DNA from: JBAWVR01 sp964583845
GTDB taxonomy: Bacteria; Patescibacteriota; Minisyncoccia; Phycocordibacterales; GWA1-40-21
Direction: 5' to 3'
Length of the DNA: 10,441 nt
Assembly (NCBI GenBank): GCA_964583845.1
Contig: CAZOXG010000031.1
Span: 1 to 10,441, forward strand
Position numbers and translations under genes: made by a program. Shown here piece by piece: positions 5,833 to 10,332 of this stretch. The notes below the pieces were generated by a model, which saw nothing but the letters and a program-made list of their open reading frames with translations, had not been told where the DNA came from and searched no databases. Every line of letters begins with the position of its first letter. Within the stretch, counting starts at the first letter, position 1.

Positions 5833-6630
5833 CTACTTAGACTGTCCTTCTATAATATCCTTGTACTTATTGTATTCGGACCAAGACTTTTTTATAAAAT
5901 CACCAAAAGACATCCTCCCTATTAAATGTTCCTGATATATTTCACCGAAGTATTCATTCAAGTGCTTTCCCTCAATAACAATATTTCTAAACTCGCCATA
6001 ACCGGGAGATTTATAACCTTTTAATATTTCTTGAATGACTGGATTATTGTTTATTATTGGATTAACCAATATTTCACTTAGTTTCCATTCAGAGTATGGG
6101 GTCTCAAACTTAGCTTTGTCATAACCAGGAAAAATCTCTAACCATTTCTGAAAATACAAAAAATGGATTGTTTCATGAATAGAAACACTTATAGCACTCT
6201 CATTTGAAAATTTATAAAACACGTTAAAAGACCATTTATCAAGATATCTCGGACAGATTGGATTTATAGAAATAGAACCTTTTATTTCTTTGATATCTTC
6301 TGGAAAACCTATTTCAAAATCTTTAACTAGACTTGTATAATACTTCTCCTCTATATCATTCCAAGATTGTTGAAAGACTTCCCTAACTCGTTCTATATTT
6401 ACCTTATTTTCTTTGGCATAAATTTCAACATAGTTACGGATCTGATTATAAAACTCCAACTTATTCTTAACACCAACTAGCATTTCTTTTAGTTTAGGAT
6501 GTTGTTTGTAGACCATCTCACTCCAGTCCCAATCAGTCGAATCCTCTCGATAACAAAAATCAAACAGGGTGTCTGTTTCAGCCTCAATGGTGGGTAATTC
6601 AAATATTAACTTAGGCCAGGTTTTATTCAT
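5833..6630 (-). CDS. Putative zinc metallopeptidase (HExxH protein), family not recognised
   Basis: A 265-residue soluble protein without signal peptide or membrane helix. SVSIHETIHFLYFQKW (148-163) contains HETIH at 152-156, the HExxH zinc-binding and catalytic motif. About 30 residues downstream EWKLSEILVNPII (181-193) offers Glu 186 as a third zinc ligand, as in gluzincins. The N-terminal half is rich in Asp, Trp and Lys. The C-terminus has several aromatic and charged helices (KHLNEYFGEIYQEHLIG, 222-238). The domain position fits other small intracellular HExxH proteins, but substrate and family are unknown. It is flanked by membrane proteins on both sides, each with its own promoter. The start is supported by TGCTATATT ending 6 nt before the ATG. 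The motif could be fortuitous, although its hydrophobic context is typical. Confidence 0.8.
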   Translation of the reverse strand: MNKTWPKLIFELPTIEAETDTLFDFCYREDSTDWDWSEMVYKQHPKLKEMLVGVKNKLEFYNQIRNYVEIYAKENKVNIERVREVFQQSWNDIEEKYYTSLVKDFEIGFPEDIKEIKGSISINPICPRYLDKWSFNVFYKFSNESAISVSIHETIHFLYFQKWLEIFPGYDKAKFETPYSEWKLSEILVNPIINNNPVIQEILKGYKSPGYGEFRNIVIEGKHLNEYFGEIYQEHLIGRMSFGDFIKKSWSEYNKYKDIIEGQSK

Positions 6631-6636
6631 TAACTA

Positions 6637-6645
6637 AATATAGCA
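6637..6645 (-). promoter_or_regulatory. Extended -10 element of the HExxH gene
   Basis: TGC-TATATT on the minus strand, then TAGTTA and the ATG at 6630; 6-nt gap. Confidence 0.6.
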
Positions 6646-6700
6646 TTTTGGTGGCAAATATAAAAACAAAAGTAATTGAAAAAACTTGGTTATAAAAAAA

Positions 6701-6946
6701 TTATCTTAGATAAATTAGACCAAATTTGAGCAAAATCCCTAATATAACAAAGAGTAAAATTATAAATGTATAAAAAAATACTCCTATCCAAAAGTTACGG
6801 GGTTCATATTTTTTATAAGCAAACCATTTATATTGTCTAATATCGCTAAAATACATTGGGAAGTCATATACTCTTCCCCAAAAAAGATTTAAAACAAATA
6901 CAATAAAAAAGACTAAGGCAACTGCAAAACAAACAATTGATTCCAT
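6701..6946 (-). CDS. Small two-helix membrane protein
   Basis: 81 residues. Two hydrophobic helices, about 2-24 and 51-78, are joined by an aromatic, charged loop (VYDFPMYFSDIRQYKWFAYKKYE, read in two parts around 26-48). No conserved enzymatic motif is visible and no family was recognised. The gene stands alone, 70 nt upstream of the HExxH gene on the same strand. Its reality is supported by a perfect TGCTATAAT box ending 6 nt before the ATG. There is no Shine-Dalgarno. Confidence 0.75.
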   Translation of the reverse strand: MESIVCFAVALVFFIVFVLNLFWGRVYDFPMYFSDIRQYKWFAYKKYEPRNFWIGVFFYTFIILLFVILGILLKFGLIYLR

Positions 6947-6952
6947 GGGAAC

Positions 6953-6961
6953 ATTATAGCA
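6953..6961 (-). promoter_or_regulatory. Extended -10 element of the two-helix membrane protein
   Basis: TGC-TATAAT on the minus strand, then GTTCCC and ATG 6946. Consensus extended -10 with the 6-nt gap seen elsewhere. Confidence 0.7.
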
Positions 6962-7158
6962 TTTTCGGTAGTTTTTTTGAAAATAATATTTTGAGGAGAA
7001 CTAGTCAGATTTACTAACTGGCACCACAAGAGTGCTTCCATTTTCCACCACGGAGTACCATGAAGAAAATTAGGTTGCTTGGTCGCAGACTCACTTTGTT
7101 CGTCTGGCTTCGCGGCCTCCGTCTTCCGATTCTCTCTAGCCACTCCAAAAATAATTTT
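6962..7158. other. Structured non-coding stretch before the tRNA-His element
   Basis: No gene is supported here. The first part holds near-repeats GCACCACAAGAGTGC (7022 region) and CACCACGGAGTACC (7049 region), and a hairpin-prone GGTCGC...GCGGCC with inner AGAC/GTCT (about 7081-7116). At 7125-7143 lies a 19-nt identical antisense copy of tRNA-His nt 54-72. CTCCAAAA (7143-7150) pairs with TTTTGGAG (7155-7162) directly after it. The GC content is above that of the coding DNA on either side. Minus-strand ORFs through it begin inside the tRNA copy and are not credible. Confidence 0.5.
7125..7143 (+). repeat. Antisense partial copy 1 of tRNA-His (nt 54-72)
   Basis: The 19 bases are identical to the T-loop, 3' T-stem and 3' acceptor strand of tRNA-His (7344-7326), but on the opposite strand. 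A matching sense fragment GAGAGAATC at 7160-7168 can pair with GATTCTCTC at 7128-7136, so this is a small fold-back of its own. Confidence 0.85.
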
Positions 7159-7255
7159 GGAGAGAATCTCTCCTCACAGGATCAGTACCCGTGTTTGGAT
7201 TTTCTCTTCGCCTAAGAAGGCTCGATAAAATACTCAAACAGGCTCCGATTCTCTC

Positions 7256-7278
7256 ACGTCGACATCCCCATGTCGACT
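7256..7278. repeat. Hairpin inserted in the antisense tRNA-His copy
   Basis: The 23-nt insert reads AC, then GTCGACAT (7258-7265), loop CCCC, then ATGTCGAC (7270-7277), then T. It separates copied tRNA nt 65 from nt 66 exactly at the T-stem/acceptor junction. Confidence 0.85.
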
Positions 7279-7286
7279 TAGCCACC

Positions 7287-7324
7287 CAATACAAAAAAAA
7301 CGCCTAGAGCGTTTTTTTGTATTG
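7287..7324 (-). terminator. Terminator of tRNA-His, centre of the fold-back
   Basis: CAATAC-A8-CGC pairs with GCG-T7-GTATTG around loop CTAGA. The pairing does not stop there: TAGCCACC (7279-7286) pairs with the tRNA acceptor strand at 7325-7332, giving about 24 bp with one unpaired A. Confidence 0.85.
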
Positions 7325-7396
7325 GGTGGCTAGAGAGAATCGGACTCTCGATACCGGCTCCACAAACCGGAGTTTTACCACTAAACTATAGCCACC
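7325..7396 (-). tRNA. tRNA-His (GTG)
   Basis: Minus-strand cloverleaf. The 7-bp acceptor GTGGCTA/TAGCCAC is extended by G-1 opposite C73, the tRNA-His identity pair. The D arm carries AGTGGTA. The anticodon arm is CCGGT-TTGTGGA-GCCGG with anticodon GTG. The T arm is GAGAG-TCCGATT-CTCTC. The CCA end is not encoded (CAA follows). The T-loop has C at position 55, where almost all tRNAs have U (pseudouridine 55). The variable loop is short. It follows the adenosyltransferase gene on the same strand but has its own promoter candidate. Confidence 0.95.
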
Positions 7397-7414
7397 ATCA
7401 TTCCAACACGCTTG

Positions 7415-7442
7415 ATACTATCACATTTTTTCGATTCTTCAA
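7415..7442 (-). promoter_or_regulatory. Candidate promoter of tRNA-His
   Basis: On the minus strand TTGAAG (7442-7437), a 16-nt spacer ending in TGA, and TAGTAT (7420-7415). The predicted leader before the tRNA is about 12 nt. Confidence 0.5.
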
Positions 7443-7458
7443 GGTAGCCTTGTTGGCC

Positions 7459-8016
7459 TTAATATTTTGGAGGCATTTCTTTAACTTCTGACTGAACAGC
7501 TAGTAATCTAGCCACGGCAAACAAAATACTGGACAACCTATTTAAATAAATAAGGGTATATTTACTAACCACTACTTTTCCTTCTTCACCAACCGCCACC
7601 ACCCGTCTTTCAGCTCGTCTGACTAAAGTACGAGCAAAATCAAAATTAGCCGAATGAATACATGAACCAGAAACTATAAAAGTTTTAATTGGTGGTAATT
7701 CCTTTTCAATTTCGCCAATTATTTTTTCAATTAACTCAATATTTTCTGTTGTAATATTTTTATCCGCCCCAGCCACTTCAGCTTGAACTACAAATAAATT
7801 ATTTTGAATATCTTCTGTAAGATCAGAAATTTTTATATCCAAGATTTTGCGATCAGACTGGTTATCTTTTTTGATTTTAGCCTTACAAATACCCAAAAAA
7901 GAATTGGTTTCGTCCAAAGCGCCCAGAGCTTCAGTAATAGCTGAGCTTTTAGATATTCTTTGGTCACAACCAAAAGCTGTCGTCAAACCATCATCACCCT
8001 TTTTTGTATATAGCAT
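7459..8016 (-). CDS. PduO/MMAB-type ATP:cob(I)alamin adenosyltransferase
   Basis: A 185-residue cytosolic enzyme that transfers the adenosyl group of ATP to reduced cobalamin, giving adenosylcobalamin. Visible family features: the N-terminal ATP-binding stretch YTKKGDDGLT (3-12), ISKSS (21-25), LGALDETNSFLG (31-42) with the conserved Asp 35, a helix QNNLFVVQAEVA (71-82), FARTLVRRAERRV (127-139) with the conserved Arg/Glu cluster, and YLNRLSSILFAVAR (157-170). Two places differ from the usual consensus: FIVSGS (113-118) where most members read FILPGG, and Ser at 163 where NRLSD is usual. Length fits the single-domain type. The start is supported by TATACT ending 6 nt before ATG 8016. In a reduced genome it would serve salvage for a B12-dependent enzyme such as class II ribonucleotide reductase; none is present here. 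Confidence 0.9.
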   Translation of the reverse strand: MLYTKKGDDGLTTAFGCDQRISKSSAITEALGALDETNSFLGICKAKIKKDNQSDRKILDIKISDLTEDIQNNLFVVQAEVAGADKNITTENIELIEKIIGEIEKELPPIKTFIVSGSCIHSANFDFARTLVRRAERRVVAVGEEGKVVVSKYTLIYLNRLSSILFAVARLLAVQSEVKEMPPKY

Positions 8017-8022
8017 ATATGA

Positions 8023-8028
8023 AGTATA
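8023..8028 (-). promoter_or_regulatory. -10 element of the adenosyltransferase gene
   Basis: TATACT on the minus strand, then TCATAT and ATG 8016; the same 6-nt gap as in neighbouring genes. No TG extension. Confidence 0.5.
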
Positions 8029-8085
8029 ACCTTATTTTACAGATTGAAAAAGGTCGTTTGTAAAAAATCTAGGGAGACTCGGTCA

Positions 8086-8120
8086 CAACTTTTTCTTTCG
8101 CCGTCGTTCAAGAAAAGTTG
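8086..8120. repeat. Hairpin CAACTTTTT...AAAAGTTG
   Basis: A 12-nt arm (8086-8097) and an 11-nt arm (8110-8120) pair with one extra T, around a 12-nt loop. GTC and GAC just outside can extend the stem past a mismatch. The same geometry with a compensatory change recurs at 10388-10422. Confidence 0.75.
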
Positions 8121-8178
8121 CGACCCCGACTCATTTAAATTCGTTGGTACAAATTTAAATTACGTCTTTCGAGTATCC

Positions 8179-8202
8179 ACGCGAGTGATAACATCACTCG
8201 CT
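8179..8202. repeat. Hairpin inserted in the antisense tRNA-Leu copy
   Basis: The 24-nt insert reads AC, then GCGAGTGAT (8181-8189), loop AAC, then ATCACTCGC (8193-8201), then T. It sits at the T-stem/acceptor junction of the copy, exactly as in the tRNA-His element, and has the same AC...T ends. Confidence 0.8.
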
Positions 8203-8214
8203 CTCCGGCAACAA

Positions 8215-8234
8215 AAATCGGCCTTAGCCGATTT
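8215..8234 (-). terminator. Terminator of tRNA-Leu
   Basis: AAATCGGC (8215-8222) pairs with GCCGATTT (8227-8234) around CTTA. On the minus strand it is followed by TTGTTG. The flanks continue to pair imperfectly with the tRNA 3' end, making it the centre of the fold-back. Confidence 0.8.
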
Positions 8235-8239
8235 ATTTG

Positions 8240-8324
8240 TGCGCGGAGGGAGACTCGAACTCCCATGCCCTTAACGGGCGCTACCACCTCAAGGTAGTAC
8301 GTCTACCAATTTCGCCATCCGCGC
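8240..8324 (-). tRNA. tRNA-Leu (GAG)
   Basis: An 85-nt minus-strand class II tRNA. The acceptor is GCGCGGA/TCCGCGC with discriminator A73. The anticodon arm is CTACC-TTGAGGT-GGTAG with anticodon GAG. The long variable arm has a GCCC/GGGC stem, and the T arm is GGGAG-TTCGAGT-CTCCC, with a normal T-loop. CCA is not encoded. It is transcribed from its own promoter upstream of its 5' end. Confidence 0.95.
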
Positions 8325-8358
8325 AATTTTAAAAAAGTATTTCTACAATTTCTTCCCT

Positions 8359-8386
8359 ACTATAGCAAAAACTCCAGTATTATCAA
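8359..8386 (-). promoter_or_regulatory. Promoter of tRNA-Leu
   Basis: On the minus strand TTGATA (8386-8381), a 16-nt spacer ending in TGC, and TATAGT (8364-8359). The predicted start is about 28 nt before the mature tRNA. Confidence 0.65.
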
Positions 8387-8390
8387 GAAA

Positions 8391-8420
8391 AAACAAAACT
8401 CCCTTGCGGGAGTTTTGTTT
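8391..8420 (-). terminator. Terminator of rplS
   Basis: AAACAAAACTCCC (8391-8403) pairs perfectly over 13 bp with GGGAGTTTTGTTT (8408-8420) around TTGC. It lies 5 nt after the rplS stop, and the minus-strand arm ends in GTTTTTT-type sequence. Confidence 0.85.
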
Positions 8421-8425
8421 TTAAA

Positions 8426-8806
8426 TTATTTAACTTCTTCGGCTTTAACCTCTTTAGTGGTCATAATCTTACGCATGTGGCGTTTGATTTCCTTAGTAGC
8501 TTTTTCACGAATATAATAAAGTTTTGAACGACGAACCTTGGCACGACGAATTGTTTCTATACTATCAATATTTGGGGAAAAGAGAGGAAAAATCTTCTCA
8601 ACACCAACGCCGTCAACCACTTTACGAACAGTAAAGGTGGCACCAGCTTCAGAACCGTGCTTGCGAGCCAATACTAAACCTTCAAAAGCTTGCAAACGAG
8701 TCTTGTCGCCTTCTTTAATTTTTTGCCAAACACGAATAGTGTCTCCTGAGCGCAATTCTAATTTCTTGCGTTCTTCCATATTAACCGGTGATATCTTGGT
8801 TTCCAT
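8426..8806 (-). CDS. rplS: Large ribosomal subunit protein bL19
   Basis: A 126-residue ribosomal protein located near the interface of the 50S and 30S subunits. The bL19 signature is clear: RSGDTIRVWQKIKEGDKTRLQAFEG (read from residue 19), then GLVLARKHG, ATFTVRKVVDGVGVEKIFPLFSP, and RRAKVRRSKLYYIRE. Length is typical, with a slightly extended Lys/Glu-rich C-terminal tail. In many bacteria rplS follows trmD; here it is a single-gene unit between tRNA-Leu and an RluA-family gene, with its own promoter and a strong terminator. No Shine-Dalgarno is visible and the predicted leader is about 2-3 nt. Confidence 0.97.
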   Translation of the reverse strand: METKISPVNMEERKKLELRSGDTIRVWQKIKEGDKTRLQAFEGLVLARKHGSEAGATFTVRKVVDGVGVEKIFPLFSPNIDSIETIRRAKVRRSKLYYIREKATKEIKRHMRKIMTTKEVKAEEVK

Positions 8807-8815
8807 AATGCGAAC

Positions 8816-8844
8816 AATTTAGCACAATCTAGCGATAAAAGCAA
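8816..8844 (-). promoter_or_regulatory. Promoter of rplS
   Basis: On the minus strand TTGCTT (8844-8839), a 17-nt spacer ending in TGC, and TAAATT (8821-8816). The ATG at 8806 lies 9 nt after the -10 box, so the mRNA would have almost no leader. Confidence 0.6.
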
Positions 8845-8858
8845 TAGATACGGGCTTA

Positions 8859-9581
8859 CTATTTAATCATTCCAATTTTCTTGGCAGCCACTTTAAAGTC
8901 ATCTGGGTCTGATGCCTTAACAGTTACCTCTTCTCCGGTGCGATTTGTAAAGCTTAAAGCATAAGCGTGAAGAGCCACCCGTTTAAAACCTAAATCTCTT
9001 TTATGAGTTGGTGCATATAAAGAGTCGCCAATAATTGGATAGTTGATCGCCATAAAGTGAACGCGGATTTGGTGAGTACGTCCAGTCTTTGGCAGGGCCG
9101 AAACAAAAGAATAACCCTTGCCTTTAAAAATAACAAAATATTCGGTCAGAGCTTCACGTCTCTCACCGCGAGAACCGCGCTGAGCAGAGTAACGACGAAA
9201 ATCCTTAGAACTTCGGCCAATCGGTCTGTCTATCCTCCCTTCGTCTAACTTCATCTCACCAAAAACAAAAGTGTGATAAATTTTCTTCATCTCACGATTC
9301 TGGAATTTACTTTTATAGAAATCAAAAGCTGGCTGGGTTTTAGCAATAAGTAAAACACCGGAAGTTTCTTTGTCTAAACGATGAACAATGCCAGGACGAG
9401 GAATCAAATCTCCATTTGGCAATTCTATTGGTTCACCGACATTTTTAGTCTTTGGATAGTTTTTCAATATCCAATCAACCAAAGTTTTTTCTTTGGTTTT
9501 ACCATCACCGTGGACCATTAGGCCAACAGGTTTGTTGATTATGATAATGTCTTTATCTTCATATAATACTGGGATTTTCAT
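8859..9581 (-). CDS. RluA-family rRNA pseudouridine synthase
   Basis: A 240-residue enzyme that isomerises uridine to pseudouridine in rRNA. Catalytic-domain motifs: VLYEDKDIIIINKPVGLMVH (5-24), GIVHRLDKETSGVLLIAK (64-81) with the catalytic Asp at 70, and PKTGRTHQIRVHF (164-176), followed by a GD(S)LY region and HAYAL. The N-terminal S4 RNA-binding domain of RluD/RluC is absent: the protein begins directly with the catalytic domain, as in RluA-like or shortened CPR versions. Target positions therefore cannot be assigned and no symbol is given. It starts 47 nt after the 3' end of tRNA-Val on the same strand, across a bidirectional hairpin. Its own promoter is unclear: TAAAAT lies only 4 nt before the ATG. 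Read-through from the tRNA promoter is possible. Confidence 0.93.
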   Translation of the reverse strand: MKIPVLYEDKDIIIINKPVGLMVHGDGKTKEKTLVDWILKNYPKTKNVGEPIELPNGDLIPRPGIVHRLDKETSGVLLIAKTQPAFDFYKSKFQNREMKKIYHTFVFGEMKLDEGRIDRPIGRSSKDFRRYSAQRGSRGERREALTEYFVIFKGKGYSFVSALPKTGRTHQIRVHFMAINYPIIGDSLYAPTHKRDLGFKRVALHAYALSFTNRTGEEVTVKASDPDDFKVAAKKIGMIK

Positions 9582-9597
9582 AAATATTTTAGAAATT

Positions 9598-9623
9598 AAA
9601 ATGGCGCCTTACGGCGCTATTTT
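9598..9623. terminator. Hairpin terminator between tRNA-Val and the RluA-family gene
   Basis: AAAATGGCGCC-side bases (9598-9608) pair with GGCGCTATTTT-side bases (9613-9623) around TTAC, 11 bp with one G-T pair. T-rich tracts occur on both strands; on the minus strand the run is interrupted (TTTTAATTT), so termination may be partial. Confidence 0.7.
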
Positions 9624-9628
9624 TGCTG

Positions 9629-9701
9629 TGGGCGATAGAGGATTCGAACCTCTGACATCGTCTACGTCAAAGACGCGCTCTACCAACTGAGCTAATCGCC
9701 C
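9629..9701 (-). tRNA. tRNA-Val (GAC)
   Basis: A 73-nt minus-strand cloverleaf. Acceptor GGGCGAT/ATCGCCC, discriminator A73; D arm with AGTTGGTA; anticodon arm CGTCT-TTGACGT-AGACG with anticodon GAC; T arm AGAGG-TTCGAAT-CCTCT. CCA is not encoded. Unlike the other two tRNAs here it has no antisense copy downstream. Confidence 0.95.
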
Positions 9702-9710
9702 AATAAGCAA

Positions 9711-9739
9711 AATATAGCTTATTTGGGGGGATTTATCAA
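9711..9739 (-). promoter_or_regulatory. Promoter of tRNA-Val
   Basis: On the minus strand TTGATA (9739-9734), a 17-nt spacer, and TATATT (9716-9711). The mature tRNA starts 9 nt after the -10 box, so the leader is 2-3 nt. Confidence 0.7.
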
Positions 9740-9806
9740 GCCAGATTTCAATTTAGGAATATCACCGACTCACGGTTGCGCCGAGAATACACTTATCTAT
9801 CCACAT

Positions 9807-9839
9807 AAAAAAACAACGCCCCACAGCAATTGTTTTTTT
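9807..9839 (-). terminator. Terminator downstream of the 116-residue gene
   Basis: AAAAAAACAA (9807-9816) pairs with TTGTTTTTTT (9830-9839) around a 13-nt GC-containing loop. It lies 41 nt after the stop at 9881 and has T-runs on both strands. Confidence 0.65.
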
Positions 9840-9880
9840 ATCTTAAATAATAAAACTGTAAATTTATAGATGAAAGAATG

Positions 9881-10231
9881 CTACTGTTTAAATTTTCTTT
9901 TAACCACAAAGTAATAAATAAGCGCACCAACAAGACCAGTGAATACCATCAAAATTATCCACATGGCCTTATCTTTTATATCATTTTTTGCAGCGTGGAC
10001 AATCATCATTATCCAAAAAACCGTAGCCAAAATTCCAAGGACAAAAAACACAATAAAAATACCAATACCCCAACCTAAAAAACCTTTGGCCATTTCTCCT
10101 AATTTCGCACAATCGACCTCTTCCCCATTAAGGGTACACTTCGCAGCGGCGAGAGCAACTTGATTTGAAATCATTATTAAACCAAGAGCCAACGAAGAAT
10201 AAACCGCTGATCTTGTTATTATTTTAAACAT
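9881..10231 (-). CDS. Small exported membrane protein with PLDc_N-like two-helix end
   Basis: A 116-residue protein. Residues 1-30 look like a signal peptide (basic start FKIITR, hydrophobic core SSLALGLIMI, small residues ALAAA before KC). A short external loop holds two Cys (32 and 41, CTLNGEEVDC), likely a disulfide. Two membrane helices follow, about 53-79 and 89-110, joined by AAKNDIKDKAMW and ending with the basic KRKFKQ. The pattern helix, W-x-MM-I-V-H, short polar loop, W-x-I-L, G-x-L-I-YYF-V resembles the phospholipase D N-terminal (PLDc_N) membrane module, found alone in many small bacterial proteins; that likeness is from memory. Function is unknown. No clear -10 at the 6-nt position is seen, in contrast to most neighbours. 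Confidence 0.78.
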   Translation of the reverse strand: MFKIITRSAVYSSLALGLIMISNQVALAAAKCTLNGEEVDCAKLGEMAKGFLGWGIGIFIVFFVLGILATVFWIMMIVHAAKNDIKDKAMWIILMVFTGLVGALIYYFVVKRKFKQ

Positions 10232-10332
10232 TATTTAATCTGTTAATTACTTTTAAATACACAAACTCGACTTACCCTTATAGTTTATCTTCCACCAATA
10301 AAATTAGCAACCCGAAGCTTAAAAAAAACTTG

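Larger units (their letters stand above)
7159..7324. other. tRNA-His-associated fold-back element (166 nt)
   Basis: In plus-strand order: sense T-arm fragment GAGAGAATC (7160-7168); a 78-nt structured part with an imperfect GTTTG...CAAAC stem (about 7193-7240) around GCCT-AAGA-AGGC; the antisense T-loop and T-stem copy TCCGATTCTCTC (7244-7255), whose last nine bases pair perfectly with the sense fragment; an inserted hairpin (7256-7278); the antisense acceptor copy TAGCCACC (7279-7286); and the terminator palindrome. Then comes tRNA-His itself on the minus strand. No ORF of interest lies inside. The tRNA-Leu element has the same plan. Whether it is mobile, regulatory or the product of template switching cannot be told from sequence alone. 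Confidence 0.65.
8071..8239. other. tRNA-Leu-associated fold-back element (169 nt)
   Basis: In plus-strand order: sense T-arm fragment AGGGAGACTCG (8071-8081, identical to 8247-8257 in the tRNA); a structured part with two hairpins (8086-8120, and ATTTAAATT/AATTTAAAT about 8133-8160); an antisense copy TTCGAGTATCC (8168-8178); an inserted hairpin (8179-8202); the antisense acceptor-like TCCGGCA (8204-8210); and the terminator. tRNA-Leu follows on the minus strand. Outer fragments GGAGACTCG and CGAGTATCC pair at 8 of 9 positions. The copy is more diverged than the tRNA-His one, suggesting an older event. A plus-strand ORF crossing this region and the tRNA is not credible. Confidence 0.6.

Noticed and set aside
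6913..7143. Minus-strand ORF of 76 codons
   Set aside because: It starts with GTG inside the antisense tRNA-His copy, runs through structured non-coding DNA and overlaps the start and promoter of the better supported 81-residue gene.
7125..7349. Classical attL/attR pair of an integrated element at tRNA-His
   Set aside because: The copies are inverted relative to the tRNA, and no integrase or cargo gene lies between them. A remnant cannot be excluded, but the usual direct-repeat layout is missing.
8044..8274. Plus-strand ORF ending in the tRNA-Leu gene
   Set aside because: It crosses hairpins, the tRNA terminator and the tRNA itself; its last residues are only the tRNA complement read in frame.
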